DNA of 64,000 bases from Gluconacetobacter takamatsuzukensis (lineage in GTDB: Bacteria > Pseudomonadota > Alphaproteobacteria > Acetobacterales > Acetobacteraceae), in NCBI RefSeq assembly GCF_014174275.1, contig NZ_JABEQK010000007.1, positions 124,001 through 188,000 of the forward strand, read 5' to 3'. How positions within the stretch are numbered: the stretch's first letter is position 1; each line of letters starts with the position of its first letter. The notes below the pieces were generated by a model. The model was given only the letters and a program-made list of their open reading frames with translations, ran no database searches and was not told where the DNA came from. Of this stretch, positions 1-8,250 are shown one piece after another. A program made the translations under genes and the position numbers.

Positions 1-245
1 GTGACATGGATATCGGGCCGATCCGACAGGCCGTCCCCCACACCCTCCTCGTTTCCATAGATCGCAGCAGTATCCACGGCCAGATACCCCGCCGCGACCG
101 CATGGCGCACGATGTCCGCCGTCTCCCCGGCCGGCGTCCGCCACACGCCCAGACCCAGTTGCGGCATGATGGTACCGTCATCCAGCCGAATACGCGGCTG
201 GAGAACCTCCCCAGGCCGGGACGCAGGCGCATCGGTGCCGCTCAT
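1..245 (-). CDS. Aldo/keto reductase, N-terminal fragment
   Basis: Only the first 81 residues are present; the gene runs off the left edge of the window. The translation has the entry strand of the AKR barrel (IMPQLGLGVWRTP) and then DTAAIYGNEEGVGDG. In this family the Asp of DTA and the Tyr of IYGNE are catalytic tetrad residues. The protein is therefore probably an NADPH-dependent carbonyl or diketogluconate-type reductase acting in the cytoplasm; the substrate cannot be told from this fragment. The start at 245 is chosen because a purine-rich GAGAGGGAAG lies just upstream on the minus strand. It is divergent from the PRC-barrel gene. Confidence 0.82.
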   Translation of the reverse strand, partial: MSGTDAPASRPGEVLQPRIRLDDGTIMPQLGLGVWRTPAGETADIVRHAVAAGYLAVDTAAIYGNEEGVGDGLSDRPDIHV

Positions 246-593
246 CTTCCCTCTCTCTTCATGCCGAACCCACAAGGAAAACAATATCCTTCCTTGGCAA
301 GGCAGAAAATATCGCAAAACAGCCAGAAGGGCCCGGTCGCCGCCTCACGGCGCTCCCGCAGGCCCACCGCCGACTCAACGCCGCCCGGGGAACCGGGTTC
401 CACCACCCCCCAAACCCGCCGGAACGCCCCGCCTGCGTTGCCACATTTCACGGCGAAAGCAGCATTTTTCCGTTTTCAACCCACCCGTCCGCGCCGCCTC
501 AAGAGATCGTGTGCAAAAAAATCCATCCCCCCCTTGCCCGGCGGCCGATCGTGCCGACCTAACCCATCGTGGTCCAAGCAACAGGAGGCCATC

Positions 594-971
594 ATGGCGG
601 ACACCACAATCGAGAGACTCGACGAGACGCACGAACTCATCGCCTCCGACAAGGTCGAAGGCACGGCGGTCTATTCCCCGGCCGATGAAAAGCTGGGAAC
701 GATCAGCCATTTCATGGTCGATAAACAGACCGGCCACGTCGCCTATGCGGTCATGAGCTTCGGCGGCTTTCTCGGCATGGGCAACAGCTACCACCCGCTC
801 CCGTGGCGGGCCCTGACCTACGACGTCAATCGTCAGGGCTATGTCGTCGACCTGACCCCGGACCAGCTGAAGGGGGCGCCCAGCTACACGTCGGACACCA
901 TGCCGAACTGGAGCGACCAGCTCTACGGTCATCGGATCGACGAATATTACGAAGGGACCCTCGGGCGTTAA
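594..971 (+). CDS. PRC-barrel domain protein
   Basis: A 125-residue soluble protein. Residues about 15-85 match the PRC-barrel fold (KVEGTAVYSPADEKLGTISH, then a hydrophobic strand and GNSYHPLPWRALTYD), followed by a short acidic/aromatic tail ending HRIDEYYEGTLGR. PRC-barrel proteins of this kind are common in alphaproteobacteria and often stress-induced; their biochemical role is poorly defined. The start is set by AGGAGG seven bases before ATG 594, not by the longer open frame that begins at base 6. It is monocistronic, convergent with the GH92 gene, with a perfect hairpin between the two. Confidence 0.85.
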   Translation: MADTTIERLDETHELIASDKVEGTAVYSPADEKLGTISHFMVDKQTGHVAYAVMSFGGFLGMGNSYHPLPWRALTYDVNRQGYVVDLTPDQLKGAPSYTSDTMPNWSDQLYGHRIDEYYEGTLGR

Positions 972-991
972 AACCCTCCCGGGCCTCAGAC

Positions 992-1028
992 GCATCGCGG
1001 CGTGGCACCCCCTGCCACGCCGCGATGC
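992..1028. terminator. Perfect 16-bp hairpin between convergent genes
   Basis: GCATCGCGGCGTGGCA at 992-1007 and its exact reverse complement at 1013-1028 are separated by a five-C loop. It lies 20 bp after the PRC-barrel stop and 66 bp past the GH92 stop. There is no clean U-tract immediately after the stem on either strand (AAAAAAA lies 12 bp further on the plus strand), so bidirectional termination or transcript-end protection is an inference. Confidence 0.6.
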
Positions 1029-1093
1029 TGTTCCTGCGTCAAAAAAACCGCAGGACCAGACAGCACGCACGAACCGGCGCCCCACCGGGCCCA

Positions 1094-4000
1094 TCACCCG
1101 GAACGCCCCAGCAGCTCCAACTCGCCCACAATCGCCGGCCGCGCCCCCACGGGCCGCCAGCGATAGAAACGATGCGGGCGCGGCGCGGCGATCAGGAACG
1201 GCCGCGTCTGCCGCTTCCACGCGAAATGCTGCCCATCCCGCCGGTCGATCACCCCCCAGTTCACACCATCGTCCGACGCGGCCAGCTCCCATCCCTGCGC
1301 GGCTTCCCCCGCGTCGGCGCCCGACGTCACCGTATAGGCCAGCACGGTCGCGGCCGCCGGCAGCGTCACCTTCACTCCGTCGCTCGGCACCGGCGCACCG
1401 GTCATCGCATCATTGTCGAACAGCGCGGCCGGCCCCTCCGTCCGCACCTTCGCCCCGTCGATCAGGTCCCTGGCCGGCTCGGGCATGGCATCCCCACGGG
1501 TCAGCGAGGGCAGGGCGGCCTCCACCCCCGTCCCCCAGGCAGAGGGGCGGGCGCCCATCGTGAAATGCAGCGTCCCGCCGGCCGTAATCTCGTCATGGGT
1601 CAGCCACCACCGCGTCAGCGGCCTGCCGTTCAGCGTGACGGACTGGATAAACCGCATCCGGTCGCTCACCCCCGGCGCCTCGATGGCCAGGGTATGCCCA
1701 TTGTCGAATGCCAGCCGCATGGTCTCGAAACGCGGCGCCCCGATCGCATAGGTCGGCGTGCCGACCCGCAAAGGATAAAACCCGGCGGCACTGAAAATCC
1801 ACCAGGCCGACATCTCGCCATTATCCTCGTCGCCGGGATACCCCTGCCCGATGGCGCTCCCGCGATACAGCCGGTCCATTGCGTCGCGGATCTTGTCCTG
1901 CGCCTTCCACGGCTGCCCGGCGACATCGTACAGATAGAGGATATGATGGGCAGGCTGGTTGCTGTGGCTGTATTGCCCCATGCGCACATCGTGCATCTCG
2001 CGCATCTCATGGATCACGCCGTCATACGCGCCGACATGGTACACGCCCGGCGTCGCGAAATAGGCGTCCAGCTTGCGCGCCAGCCCCGCCCGCCCGCCAT
2101 ACAGATTGCCCAGCCCCTGGCCGTCCTGCACCGGGTCGAACGCCATCGTCCACGCATTCGTCTCCGTATAATCGCCGCCCCAGGCCAGCGGGTCGAACCC
2201 TTCCGCCCCGACCCGCCACGCCCCGTCCGGCCGCCGCCCGACAAAGAACCCCACCGACCGGTCGAACAGATCGACATAGTTCAGCGCCCGATTCTTCAGG
2301 TACCAGGCCTCGGCCTCCAGGTCCGCCCGCTCCGGCGACCCCGCCCGGGCCGCCCCCGCCAGCTTGTCCGCCATCACCCCGATCGCGAAATCATTCAGCG
2401 TGGAGGCACTGGACCACGAAAGCGCCTCTTCCGTATCGGTGTCGGTGTAGCCACGGAAGATGGCACGCGCCAATCCCTTGCGCCCCACCCCGGGGTCGTC
2501 CGGCACCACGGTCGCATCCTTCAATGCCGCCCGATAAAAACCGGAGACATCGAAATTGCGCACACCCTTGCCCCAGGCATCGGCAAACGCGACATCGGCG
2601 CTCGTCCCCGTCATCAGGTCCGCATAGCCCGGCGAAGACCAGCGCGCGATCCACCCGCCCTCGCGATATTGCTGCACGAACCCGTCGATCAGCGTCCCCG
2701 CCTCGCCACCGGTCAGCAGCGCATAGGCCGGCCACGCCGTACGATACGTGTCCCAGAACCCGTTATTCACATACAGCGTCCCCGGCACGATCCGCGCACC
2801 GGTCTGCGTGTCGCTGTCTGGCCCGGCCGCCGGCACGAACGGGCTGGCATGCACCAGGGACGGCTCCCGCACGCTCCCCGCATTTTCATGCGCTTCGTTC
2901 GGATAGAGATACAGGCGGTAAAGATTCCCGTACAGCGTCTTTCGCTCGTCCAGGGGCGCACCGGGAATCGCCACCCGTCCCAGCCGGTCGTTCCACTGGG
3001 CCTTCGCCGCCTGCGCCACGGCGTCGAAATCCATCGTCGCCGGCAATTCCATCGCCATGTTGCGTCGCGCCTGCGCGATGCCGATCAGCGACGTCGCAAT
3101 CCGCACCGTCACCGGCCGACCACCGGCGGTATCGAACGCCGCCCACGCCTGCACATCGTCGCGCTTCTGCCCGCTCATGCGCCCCTGCGCCCGGGCAGGC
3201 CGGTCGAAGACGATATGCACGAACATGCGCGTCGCCCCGGTCGACAGGCCACTGGCCACATCCGTATAGCCATCGGCACTCAGCCCGTCCGGCGCGATCG
3301 CGACGTGGCCATGGTCATTGAGATTGTCGAACGCGATCTGCCCCCCATCGCCCGGATAGGCAAAACGCATGATCGCCGCATGGTCCGTCGGCGCCACCTC
3401 CGCGACAATCCCGTTATCCAGCGCGACACGATAGCGATAGGGCAGGGCCTGCTCATGCGCATGATCGAACGATGCCGACCGCGCCGCCCGGTCGGCGGCC
3501 GGCGGCGCGCCCCCCGGCACGGGCATGACCTGGAAGGTCTGCCGGTCCCCCATCCACGGGCTGGGCTCATGACTCAGCGAGATCGCCTCAAGCCGCGGCC
3601 TGTTCTCCGCGTCGTTCCGCTCCTGGTACTGATAAAGCCAGTTGGAATCCCCGCGCGTCACCGGCGTCCAGAAATTGAATCCATGCGGCACCGCAACGGC
3701 AGGGAAATTATTGCCGCGCGAATAGCGCCCGTTCGCATTGCTCCCCCGCCGCGTATCCACCAGGTCCGCCGGCGTGGCTCCCGCCATGCCGGCCGCATCC
3801 CCGATGGAAATATCGTCGAAATACACATGATACGCCGCCCCACCGGGCCGCCCCGCCTGCACTTCGATCGCCGCAACCCGCTTGTGCGGCGCAATGGCCC
3901 CCAGCGGCACTTCGACGTCGTTCCACTGGTTCGGATACAGCCCCCGCGCCTGTCCCTGCGGGGTCAGGGGCGCCCCCGCGCTATCGCGCGCCCCCAGCAC

Positions 4001-4420
4001 CGACGCCCGCGTCCCATCCGCGAAGACCACATCCAGCGCCGTCCCCGTCGCCGGGTCCTCCAGCGACAGCGGATCGTCGACGGGAAAGATCATGTAGCGC
4101 AGCACGCTCTCCGGCCCGACCGTCACCGGCCCGGCAGCCGGCACGGTCTCCACCACCGCCCGCACCGCCTCCCCATGCGCATCGAACCGCATCGCATGCA
4201 GGCCCGTAAAACCGCTCCCGGCCCGTGCGGTCACCACCTCGTCCCGCCCCGGCCCGGGCACCAGCGCAGCCGTCCATCCCGCGCCCGACCGGGCAGGGAA
4301 ACCATCCGCACCATCGAACCGCTCGGAAAACCCCGGCGCCCCCCACGCGGCCGAAACCCCGCCGAACGCGGAAGAAAGAGCGATCAGCGCGGCACACCCC
4401 GCCCCAAAATGGCGTTTCAT
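1094..4420 (-). CDS. Secreted GH92 family alpha-mannosidase with F5/8-type C-terminal domain
   Basis: A 1108-residue protein with a Sec signal peptide (MKRHFGAGCAALIALSSAFG, cleavage near residue 28). An N-terminal carbohydrate-binding-like sandwich precedes the GH92 entry motif GSNANGRYSRGNNFPA near residue 227. The family hallmark EDNGEMSAWWIFSAAGFYP lies near residue 860. The last ~130 residues resemble an F5/8-type discoidin domain (GWELAASDDGVNWGVIDRRD). Known GH92 enzymes are calcium-dependent exo-acting alpha-mannosidases, often acting on yeast mannan or N-glycans. Export suggests scavenging of mannose polymers outside the cell or in the periplasm. The gene stands alone and is longer than typical ~750-residue members because of its added domains. 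Confidence 0.88.
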   Translation of the reverse strand: MKRHFGAGCAALIALSSAFGGVSAAWGAPGFSERFDGADGFPARSGAGWTAALVPGPGRDEVVTARAGSGFTGLHAMRFDAHGEAVRAVVETVPAAGPVTVGPESVLRYMIFPVDDPLSLEDPATGTALDVVFADGTRASVLGARDSAGAPLTPQGQARGLYPNQWNDVEVPLGAIAPHKRVAAIEVQAGRPGGAAYHVYFDDISIGDAAGMAGATPADLVDTRRGSNANGRYSRGNNFPAVAVPHGFNFWTPVTRGDSNWLYQYQERNDAENRPRLEAISLSHEPSPWMGDRQTFQVMPVPGGAPPAADRAARSASFDHAHEQALPYRYRVALDNGIVAEVAPTDHAAIMRFAYPGDGGQIAFDNLNDHGHVAIAPDGLSADGYTDVASGLSTGATRMFVHIVFDRPARAQGRMSGQKRDDVQAWAAFDTAGGRPVTVRIATSLIGIAQARRNMAMELPATMDFDAVAQAAKAQWNDRLGRVAIPGAPLDERKTLYGNLYRLYLYPNEAHENAGSVREPSLVHASPFVPAAGPDSDTQTGARIVPGTLYVNNGFWDTYRTAWPAYALLTGGEAGTLIDGFVQQYREGGWIARWSSPGYADLMTGTSADVAFADAWGKGVRNFDVSGFYRAALKDATVVPDDPGVGRKGLARAIFRGYTDTDTEEALSWSSASTLNDFAIGVMADKLAGAARAGSPERADLEAEAWYLKNRALNYVDLFDRSVGFFVGRRPDGAWRVGAEGFDPLAWGGDYTETNAWTMAFDPVQDGQGLGNLYGGRAGLARKLDAYFATPGVYHVGAYDGVIHEMREMHDVRMGQYSHSNQPAHHILYLYDVAGQPWKAQDKIRDAMDRLYRGSAIGQGYPGDEDNGEMSAWWIFSAAGFYPLRVGTPTYAIGAPRFETMRLAFDNGHTLAIEAPGVSDRMRFIQSVTLNGRPLTRWWLTHDEITAGGTLHFTMGARPSAWGTGVEAALPSLTRGDAMPEPARDLIDGAKVRTEGPAALFDNDAMTGAPVPSDGVKVTLPAAATVLAYTVTSGADAGEAAQGWELAASDDGVNWGVIDRRDGQHFAWKRQTRPFLIAAPRPHRFYRWRPVGARPAIVGELELLGRSG

Positions 4421-4530
4421 TCTCGACTATCCTGCGAATGGGATCGCACGAGCACTAATCAGGCCATACCGGTTTGGCAACCAGCGCCATGCGCGCGCGC
4501 CGGAGGCATTGCCCCTCGGCACGGCTTCGC

Positions 4531-4670
4531 GTGTTTTTTTCAAACAGTCGGCAGGAATCCGGGCTCTGCCCGGACCCGGCAGGGCTTGAAGCCCTGCACC
4601 CCAATCATTTGATAACGAACGGGTTTCCAAAGGGCGACTGCCCTTTGGCGGGTCCAGGGCAGCGCCCTGG
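4531..4670. repeat. Gene-end module G1: T-run plus cluster of GC-rich hairpins
   Basis: Fills most of the gap between the DUF523 stop and the GH92 start. It has a T-run (4534-4540) and then four small palindromes: GGGCtctGCCC (4561-4571), GCAGGGCttgaaGCCCTGC (4579-4597), CCAAAGGGCgactGCCCTTTGG (4627-4648) and CCAGGGCagcGCCCTGG (4654-4670). The last one recurs at 49758-49778, and the CCAAAGG-type one at 6947-6965. Confidence 0.6.
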
Positions 4671-4677
4671 CCTTCCT

Positions 4678-5169
4678 TCACGCCCCAAGGCGCACCACCA
4701 GCGCGTCGATCCCGCTTTCCGCAAAAACCTCCACGCCATGGGCCCGCAGCAGCGCCGCCGTCACGCCCATGCCCGCATGCCGCCGCCCCCCGAAACTGCC
4801 ATCGTAAATGAAGGCGCTGCCACAGGAGGGGCTGCCATCGGTCAGGATCGCGAACGCGCACCCATGCGCCCGCGCCAGGGCCAGCGCGGCCTCGGCCCCG
4901 GCGACATAGGGGGCGGACACATCGCCACCCCCGGCCTCGATCACCCGGGCCGTCCCCGCCAGCACCGCCGGGCCGGACTGGCCTTCGGCGATTTCCGCCG
5001 GCGGACGCGGCACCCCGAAACCGGCGGCAAGCTCGGGGCAGACCACGACCAGCCGGCCTTGCTCCCGCCACCGGTCCAGGGCCGGGTGCAGGGCAGGGCG
5101 GGCACCCCCGTCATAGCGCACGGGCTGGCCCAGCAGGCAGGCACTGATCAGGATCTTCGCGTTTTCCAT
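4678..5169 (-). CDS. DUF523 family protein
   Basis: A 163-residue cytoplasmic protein. It starts with the DUF523 signature ILISACLLGQPVRYDGG, contains VVCPELAAGFGVPRPPAEI, and has the conserved DGSPSCGSAFIYDGSF. Two conserved Cys (in SACLLG and SPSCGS) are intact. Function is not established for the family; a Cys-dependent enzymatic or metal role is often suspected. Start 5169 is preferred to the upstream ATGs because the homologous region begins at MENAKILISA and a G-run (GGGGGG) sits upstream. It lies 96 bp downstream of the flavin oxidoreductase gene, on the same strand. Confidence 0.8.
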   Translation of the reverse strand: MENAKILISACLLGQPVRYDGGARPALHPALDRWREQGRLVVVCPELAAGFGVPRPPAEIAEGQSGPAVLAGTARVIEAGGGDVSAPYVAGAEAALALARAHGCAFAILTDGSPSCGSAFIYDGSFGGRRHAGMGVTAALLRAHGVEVFAESGIDALVVRLGA

Positions 5170-5265
5170 GGCCCCCCATACCATGGAAGCCGCCCGATCC
5201 CGCCCGTTCCCGATCGCGCCCCGCGCGCCGGCATGTTTCCACGCCGCCGCGCGCAGCACAGGGCG

Positions 5266-6387
5266 TCAGACCAGCTCGGCCAGCGCCGCGCGGTCGAAGC
5301 CCTTCAGCGTGTCCTGCCTGCCCGCCTTCACCTTCACCACCCAGTCGGCATCGCTCAGCAGCGCGCGCCCGACCGCGATCAGGTCGAACTCGCCGCGCTC
5401 CATCCGCGCGATCAGCGGCTCGATCCCGGTCGCCTCCGCGCCTTCCCCCCGCTGGAAGGCCGAGACGAAATCGCTCGACAGCCCCACCGAGCCCACGCTG
5501 ATGGTCGCGGCCCCGGTCAGCTTCTTCGCCCACCCGGCGAAATTCAGCCCGTTCTCGCCATCGATCTCCGGAAATTCCGGCTCCCAGAACCGCCGCTGCG
5601 AACAATGCAGAATGTCCACCCCGGCCTCGACCAGCGGCACCAGCCAGTCTTCCATCAGCGCGGGCGTCTCCGCCAGCCGCACCGCGAAATCCTGCTGCTT
5701 CCACTGGCTGACGCGCAGGATGATGGGAAAATCGTCCCCCACCGCCCGCCGCACCGCCGCGACCACCTCGCCGGCAAAGCGCGCGCGCTCGCGGATGCTG
5801 GCCCCGCCATAGCGATCGGTCCGCCCATTGGTGCCGGACCAGAAGAACTGGTCGATCAGATACCCATGCGCCCCATGCAACTCCAGCGTATCGAAGCCCA
5901 GCGCCCGGGCCGCCACGGCGGCCTTCGCGAACGCCGCCACCGTGTCGGCAATCGCCTCCTCGCTCATCGCCTCGCCACGCGGCGCACCGGGGGCCACCAG
6001 GCCCGATGGGCTTTCGACCGGGGTCTCGGGCTGCCAGCCGGTCATGCCGGGCAGGGACCCGGTGTGCCAGATCTGCGGCCCCATGCGCCCCCCGGCGGCA
6101 TGCACGGAATCGATCACCTGCTTCCACCCCGCAAGCGCCGCCTCGCCGTGAAAGAACGGGATCGTGGCCTCGTTGCGCGCGGTCGGCCGGTCGATCACCG
6201 TCCCTTCCGACAGGATCAGCCCCACCTCGGCCGCCGCGCGGCGGCGATAATAGGCGGCATTGGCCTCCCCGGGCACGCCATCGGGCGCGAACATCCGGGT
6301 CATGGGCGCCATGACGATCCGGTTCCGGAGGTCGAGCCCCTTGAGCTGGAAGGGGCGAAAAAGCACGCTGTTTGCGATATCGGACAT
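5266..6387 (-). CDS. Old Yellow Enzyme family NADH:flavin oxidoreductase
   Basis: 373 residues with the full OYE TIM barrel: FQLKGLDLRNRIVMAPMTRM at the N-terminus, QIWHTG for flavin contacts, the signature LHGAHGYLIDQFFWSGTN followed by GRTDRYGG, and C-terminal FDLIAVGRALLSDADWV. Enzymes of this type use FMN and NAD(P)H to reduce activated C=C bonds or other electrophiles. Start 6387 is set by CGGAG eight bases upstream. It is divergent from an HxlR regulator, a common arrangement for electrophile-responsive reductases, so induction by a reactive carbonyl or quinone is a reasonable inference. Confidence 0.9.
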   Translation of the reverse strand: MSDIANSVLFRPFQLKGLDLRNRIVMAPMTRMFAPDGVPGEANAAYYRRRAAAEVGLILSEGTVIDRPTARNEATIPFFHGEAALAGWKQVIDSVHAAGGRMGPQIWHTGSLPGMTGWQPETPVESPSGLVAPGAPRGEAMSEEAIADTVAAFAKAAVAARALGFDTLELHGAHGYLIDQFFWSGTNGRTDRYGGASIRERARFAGEVVAAVRRAVGDDFPIILRVSQWKQQDFAVRLAETPALMEDWLVPLVEAGVDILHCSQRRFWEPEFPEIDGENGLNFAGWAKKLTGAATISVGSVGLSSDFVSAFQRGEGAEATGIEPLIARMERGEFDLIAVGRALLSDADWVVKVKAGRQDTLKGFDRAALAELV

Positions 6388-6419
6388 CGACAGGCTCCGT
6401 TGTGAACTGGCGCCGGACG

Positions 6420-6472
6420 GTATACACCGTAGACCTGGCGTCAATAAGGCACCTGAAGTCGCCCAGGTATAC
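6420..6472. promoter_or_regulatory. Divergent promoter with paired GTATAC sites
   Basis: The 100-bp gap between the OYE and HxlR genes holds two GTATAC hexamers (6420-6425 and 6467-6472). Partly mirrored CCTGG/CCAGG flanks are present as TAGACCTGG and CCCAGGTATAC. This looks like the operator used by the HxlR protein for both directions, but no binding data exist here. Confidence 0.5.
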
Positions 6473-6487
6473 GCAGGGAAACCACCC

Positions 6488-6859
6488 ATGACGCAATGCG
6501 ACCCCCAACGCTTCGCCGGCGACTGCCCCAGCCGCGTGCTGTTCGACCAGATCGCGGACAAATGGTCGATGATGGTGCTGGCGGTCCTCCACCCCGCCCC
6601 CCTGCGCTTCAACGCCATCCGCCGCCTGCTGGAGGGCGTGACCCAGAAGGCCCTGACCCAGTGCCTGCGCCGGCTGGAACGCAACGGCCTGGTCGCCCGC
6701 CGCGTCATCACAACCTCCCCCGTGGCCGTAGAATACGAAATCACGCCCCTGGGCCGCACGCTCCAGCAACCGCTGAAAGCCCTGTACGGCTGGACATACA
6801 TCAACCTGCCGGAAGTGGAGCGGGCACGGGAAGCCTTCGACCGGCGAAACGGGAAATGA
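6488..6859 (+). CDS. HxlR family transcriptional regulator
   Basis: A 123-residue winged-helix protein. It shows the HxlR pattern: CPSRVLFDQIADKWSMMVL (with an N-terminal Cys often used for redox or electrophile sensing), LRFNAIRRLLEGVTQKALTQ as recognition helix, and the wing VARRVITTSPVAVEYEITPLG. Cys4 and Cys13 are both near the N-terminus. The ATG at 6488 gives a standard-length protein; an upstream extension of the frame overlaps the promoter and is rejected. It probably controls the divergent OYE gene and itself. Confidence 0.88.
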   Translation: MTQCDPQRFAGDCPSRVLFDQIADKWSMMVLAVLHPAPLRFNAIRRLLEGVTQKALTQCLRRLERNGLVARRVITTSPVAVEYEITPLGRTLQQPLKALYGWTYINLPEVERAREAFDRRNGK

Positions 6860-6860
6860 A

Positions 6861-6970
6861 GAACCTTCTTTTGTCTTCCGAAAAGAAGCAAAAAGACTTC
6901 CGGTCTGTTGTCCTTCGCGTGCTGCGGGGCTCTGCCCCGCGCCCCGCCAAAGGCGGCGCCTTTGGAAACC
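6861..6970. repeat. Gene-end module G2 between convergent genes
   Basis: Starts directly after the HxlR stop with CTTCTTTTGTCTTCCGAAAAGAAGCAAAAAG. Hairpins GCGGGGCtctGCCCCGC (6924-6940) and CCAAAGGCggcGCCTTTGG (6947-6965) follow. The first part is nearly identical to 13450-13480. It probably serves as a bidirectional terminator for the HxlR and MFS genes. Confidence 0.6.
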
Positions 6971-6979
6971 GCTCGGTTG

Positions 6980-8224
6980 TCAGCGGCGTGTGGCGAAGCC
7001 CCGGTGATAGATCGCGGTGCTCAGCAGCCCGATCCCCCCGGCCAGCAGAAAGGCGGGGGCGAACGACCCGGACCGCGTGGCCAGGATTCCGGTCAGGATG
7101 GGCGCCAGCGCACCCCCCAGCGAGGCCCCGGTATTCTGGATCGCCTCCAGCGTCGCCACCCGGTCCTCGGTGGTGATCAGCGTGCCCAGCGTCCAGCCGC
7201 AGCTCACCGCCACCCCGTTGGCAAACAGCGCCAGCGCCAGCAGCGTCAGCGCCGCCGCCCGCCCCGGCTGCACGGCCAGCAGGGCGGTCAGCACCGCACA
7301 GGCCAGCATGGACAGCACGACGGTCCGCCGGCATGCCGCCAGCGGCGCCACCCCGCGCCGGCTGACCATGTCGACCAGCTTTCCCCCGCCCAGGCACCCG
7401 GCAAAACTGAAGATCTGCGGAAAAGCCGAAAGCAGCCCGGCCTGGATCTCCGACAGGCTCTCCGTTTTCTCCAGCCAGGCCGGCAGCCAGGTGATATAAA
7501 GCGAGCTCAGATAGACGACCCCGGTAAACCCCGCCGTCGCCGCCCACGTATCGCGCCGCCCCAGCAGATACCCCAGATCGTCCCGCAAAGCGGAGCGGAC
7601 AGGCGCCTTGTCATGATGCACCCGCGCCGGCTCGGCCGCGGACTCGCCCGGCAGCGGATCGCGGTAATACACGATCCACCCAACGGCCAGCAGCAGGTTG
7701 ACCAACCCGCCCACCACCGACATGTCGCGCCAGCCCCACCACGCCATCACCGCCAGCAGCAGCGGCGGCCCCAGCGCCGGCCCCAGCGAGGCCGAGCCGT
7801 TGAACAGCCCGATCGCCCCACCCCGTTCTTCCGCCGAATACCAGTGCACCAGCACCCGCGTCCCGGCCAGGAACAGCGGCGCCTCCCCCATCCCCAGCAG
7901 CGCCCGGGTCCAGAAAATGCTCGTCGCGCCGCCGACAAGTCCAAAACCGATTTCGGCGCAGGCACACAGCAGCAGCGCGCCGCCCAGAAACGCCCGTCCC
8001 CCCAGCCGGTCCGCCAGCAGGCCCATCGGCACCTGGCTGATCATGTAGCTCCAGTCCAGCGCGGACAGCAGCCAGCCCATGGTGGCATAGGACAGGTGCA
8101 TCTCCGCCATGATCGCGGTATTGCCCACGGCCAGCGTCGCCCGATCGACATAATTGATGCAGCCGGCACCAACCAGCAGAAGAAGCGTGATGCGCTGCCG
8201 TGCGCGCCGGTCGGAAGACTGCAT
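6980..8224 (-). CDS. MFS transporter, anion:cation symporter (ACS)-like
   Basis: A 414-residue inner-membrane protein with 12 predicted hydrophobic segments. The N-terminal INYVDRATLAVGNTAIMAEM and LLADRLGGRAFLGG loops are typical of the ACS branch, whose known members carry organic anions such as tartrate, phthalate or sugar acids. Start 8224 (MQSSDRR) is used because upstream codons in the frame enter the preceding gene. It lies 26 bp after the XRE regulator gene on the same strand, so the two are probably co-transcribed and the regulator may sense the transported compound or a product. Substrate unknown. Confidence 0.83.
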   Translation of the reverse strand: MQSSDRRARQRITLLLLVGAGCINYVDRATLAVGNTAIMAEMHLSYATMGWLLSALDWSYMISQVPMGLLADRLGGRAFLGGALLLCACAEIGFGLVGGATSIFWTRALLGMGEAPLFLAGTRVLVHWYSAEERGGAIGLFNGSASLGPALGPPLLLAVMAWWGWRDMSVVGGLVNLLLAVGWIVYYRDPLPGESAAEPARVHHDKAPVRSALRDDLGYLLGRRDTWAATAGFTGVVYLSSLYITWLPAWLEKTESLSEIQAGLLSAFPQIFSFAGCLGGGKLVDMVSRRGVAPLAACRRTVVLSMLACAVLTALLAVQPGRAAALTLLALALFANGVAVSCGWTLGTLITTEDRVATLEAIQNTGASLGGALAPILTGILATRSGSFAPAFLLAGGIGLLSTAIYHRGFATRR

Positions 8225-8250
8225 GCGGGGTATAAGATCCTCGATAAACC

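Noticed and set aside
992-1028. TGGCAC...TGCCA inside the hairpin as a sigma54 promoter
   Set aside because: The match arises from the perfect palindrome, the -24/-12 spacing is wrong and no gene starts downstream in that direction.
803-4612. 1269-residue plus-strand open frame opposite the GH92 gene
   Set aside because: Arg/Pro/His-rich translation typical of the complement of high-GC coding DNA; the minus strand encodes a full GH92 enzyme with a signal peptide and catalytic motifs.
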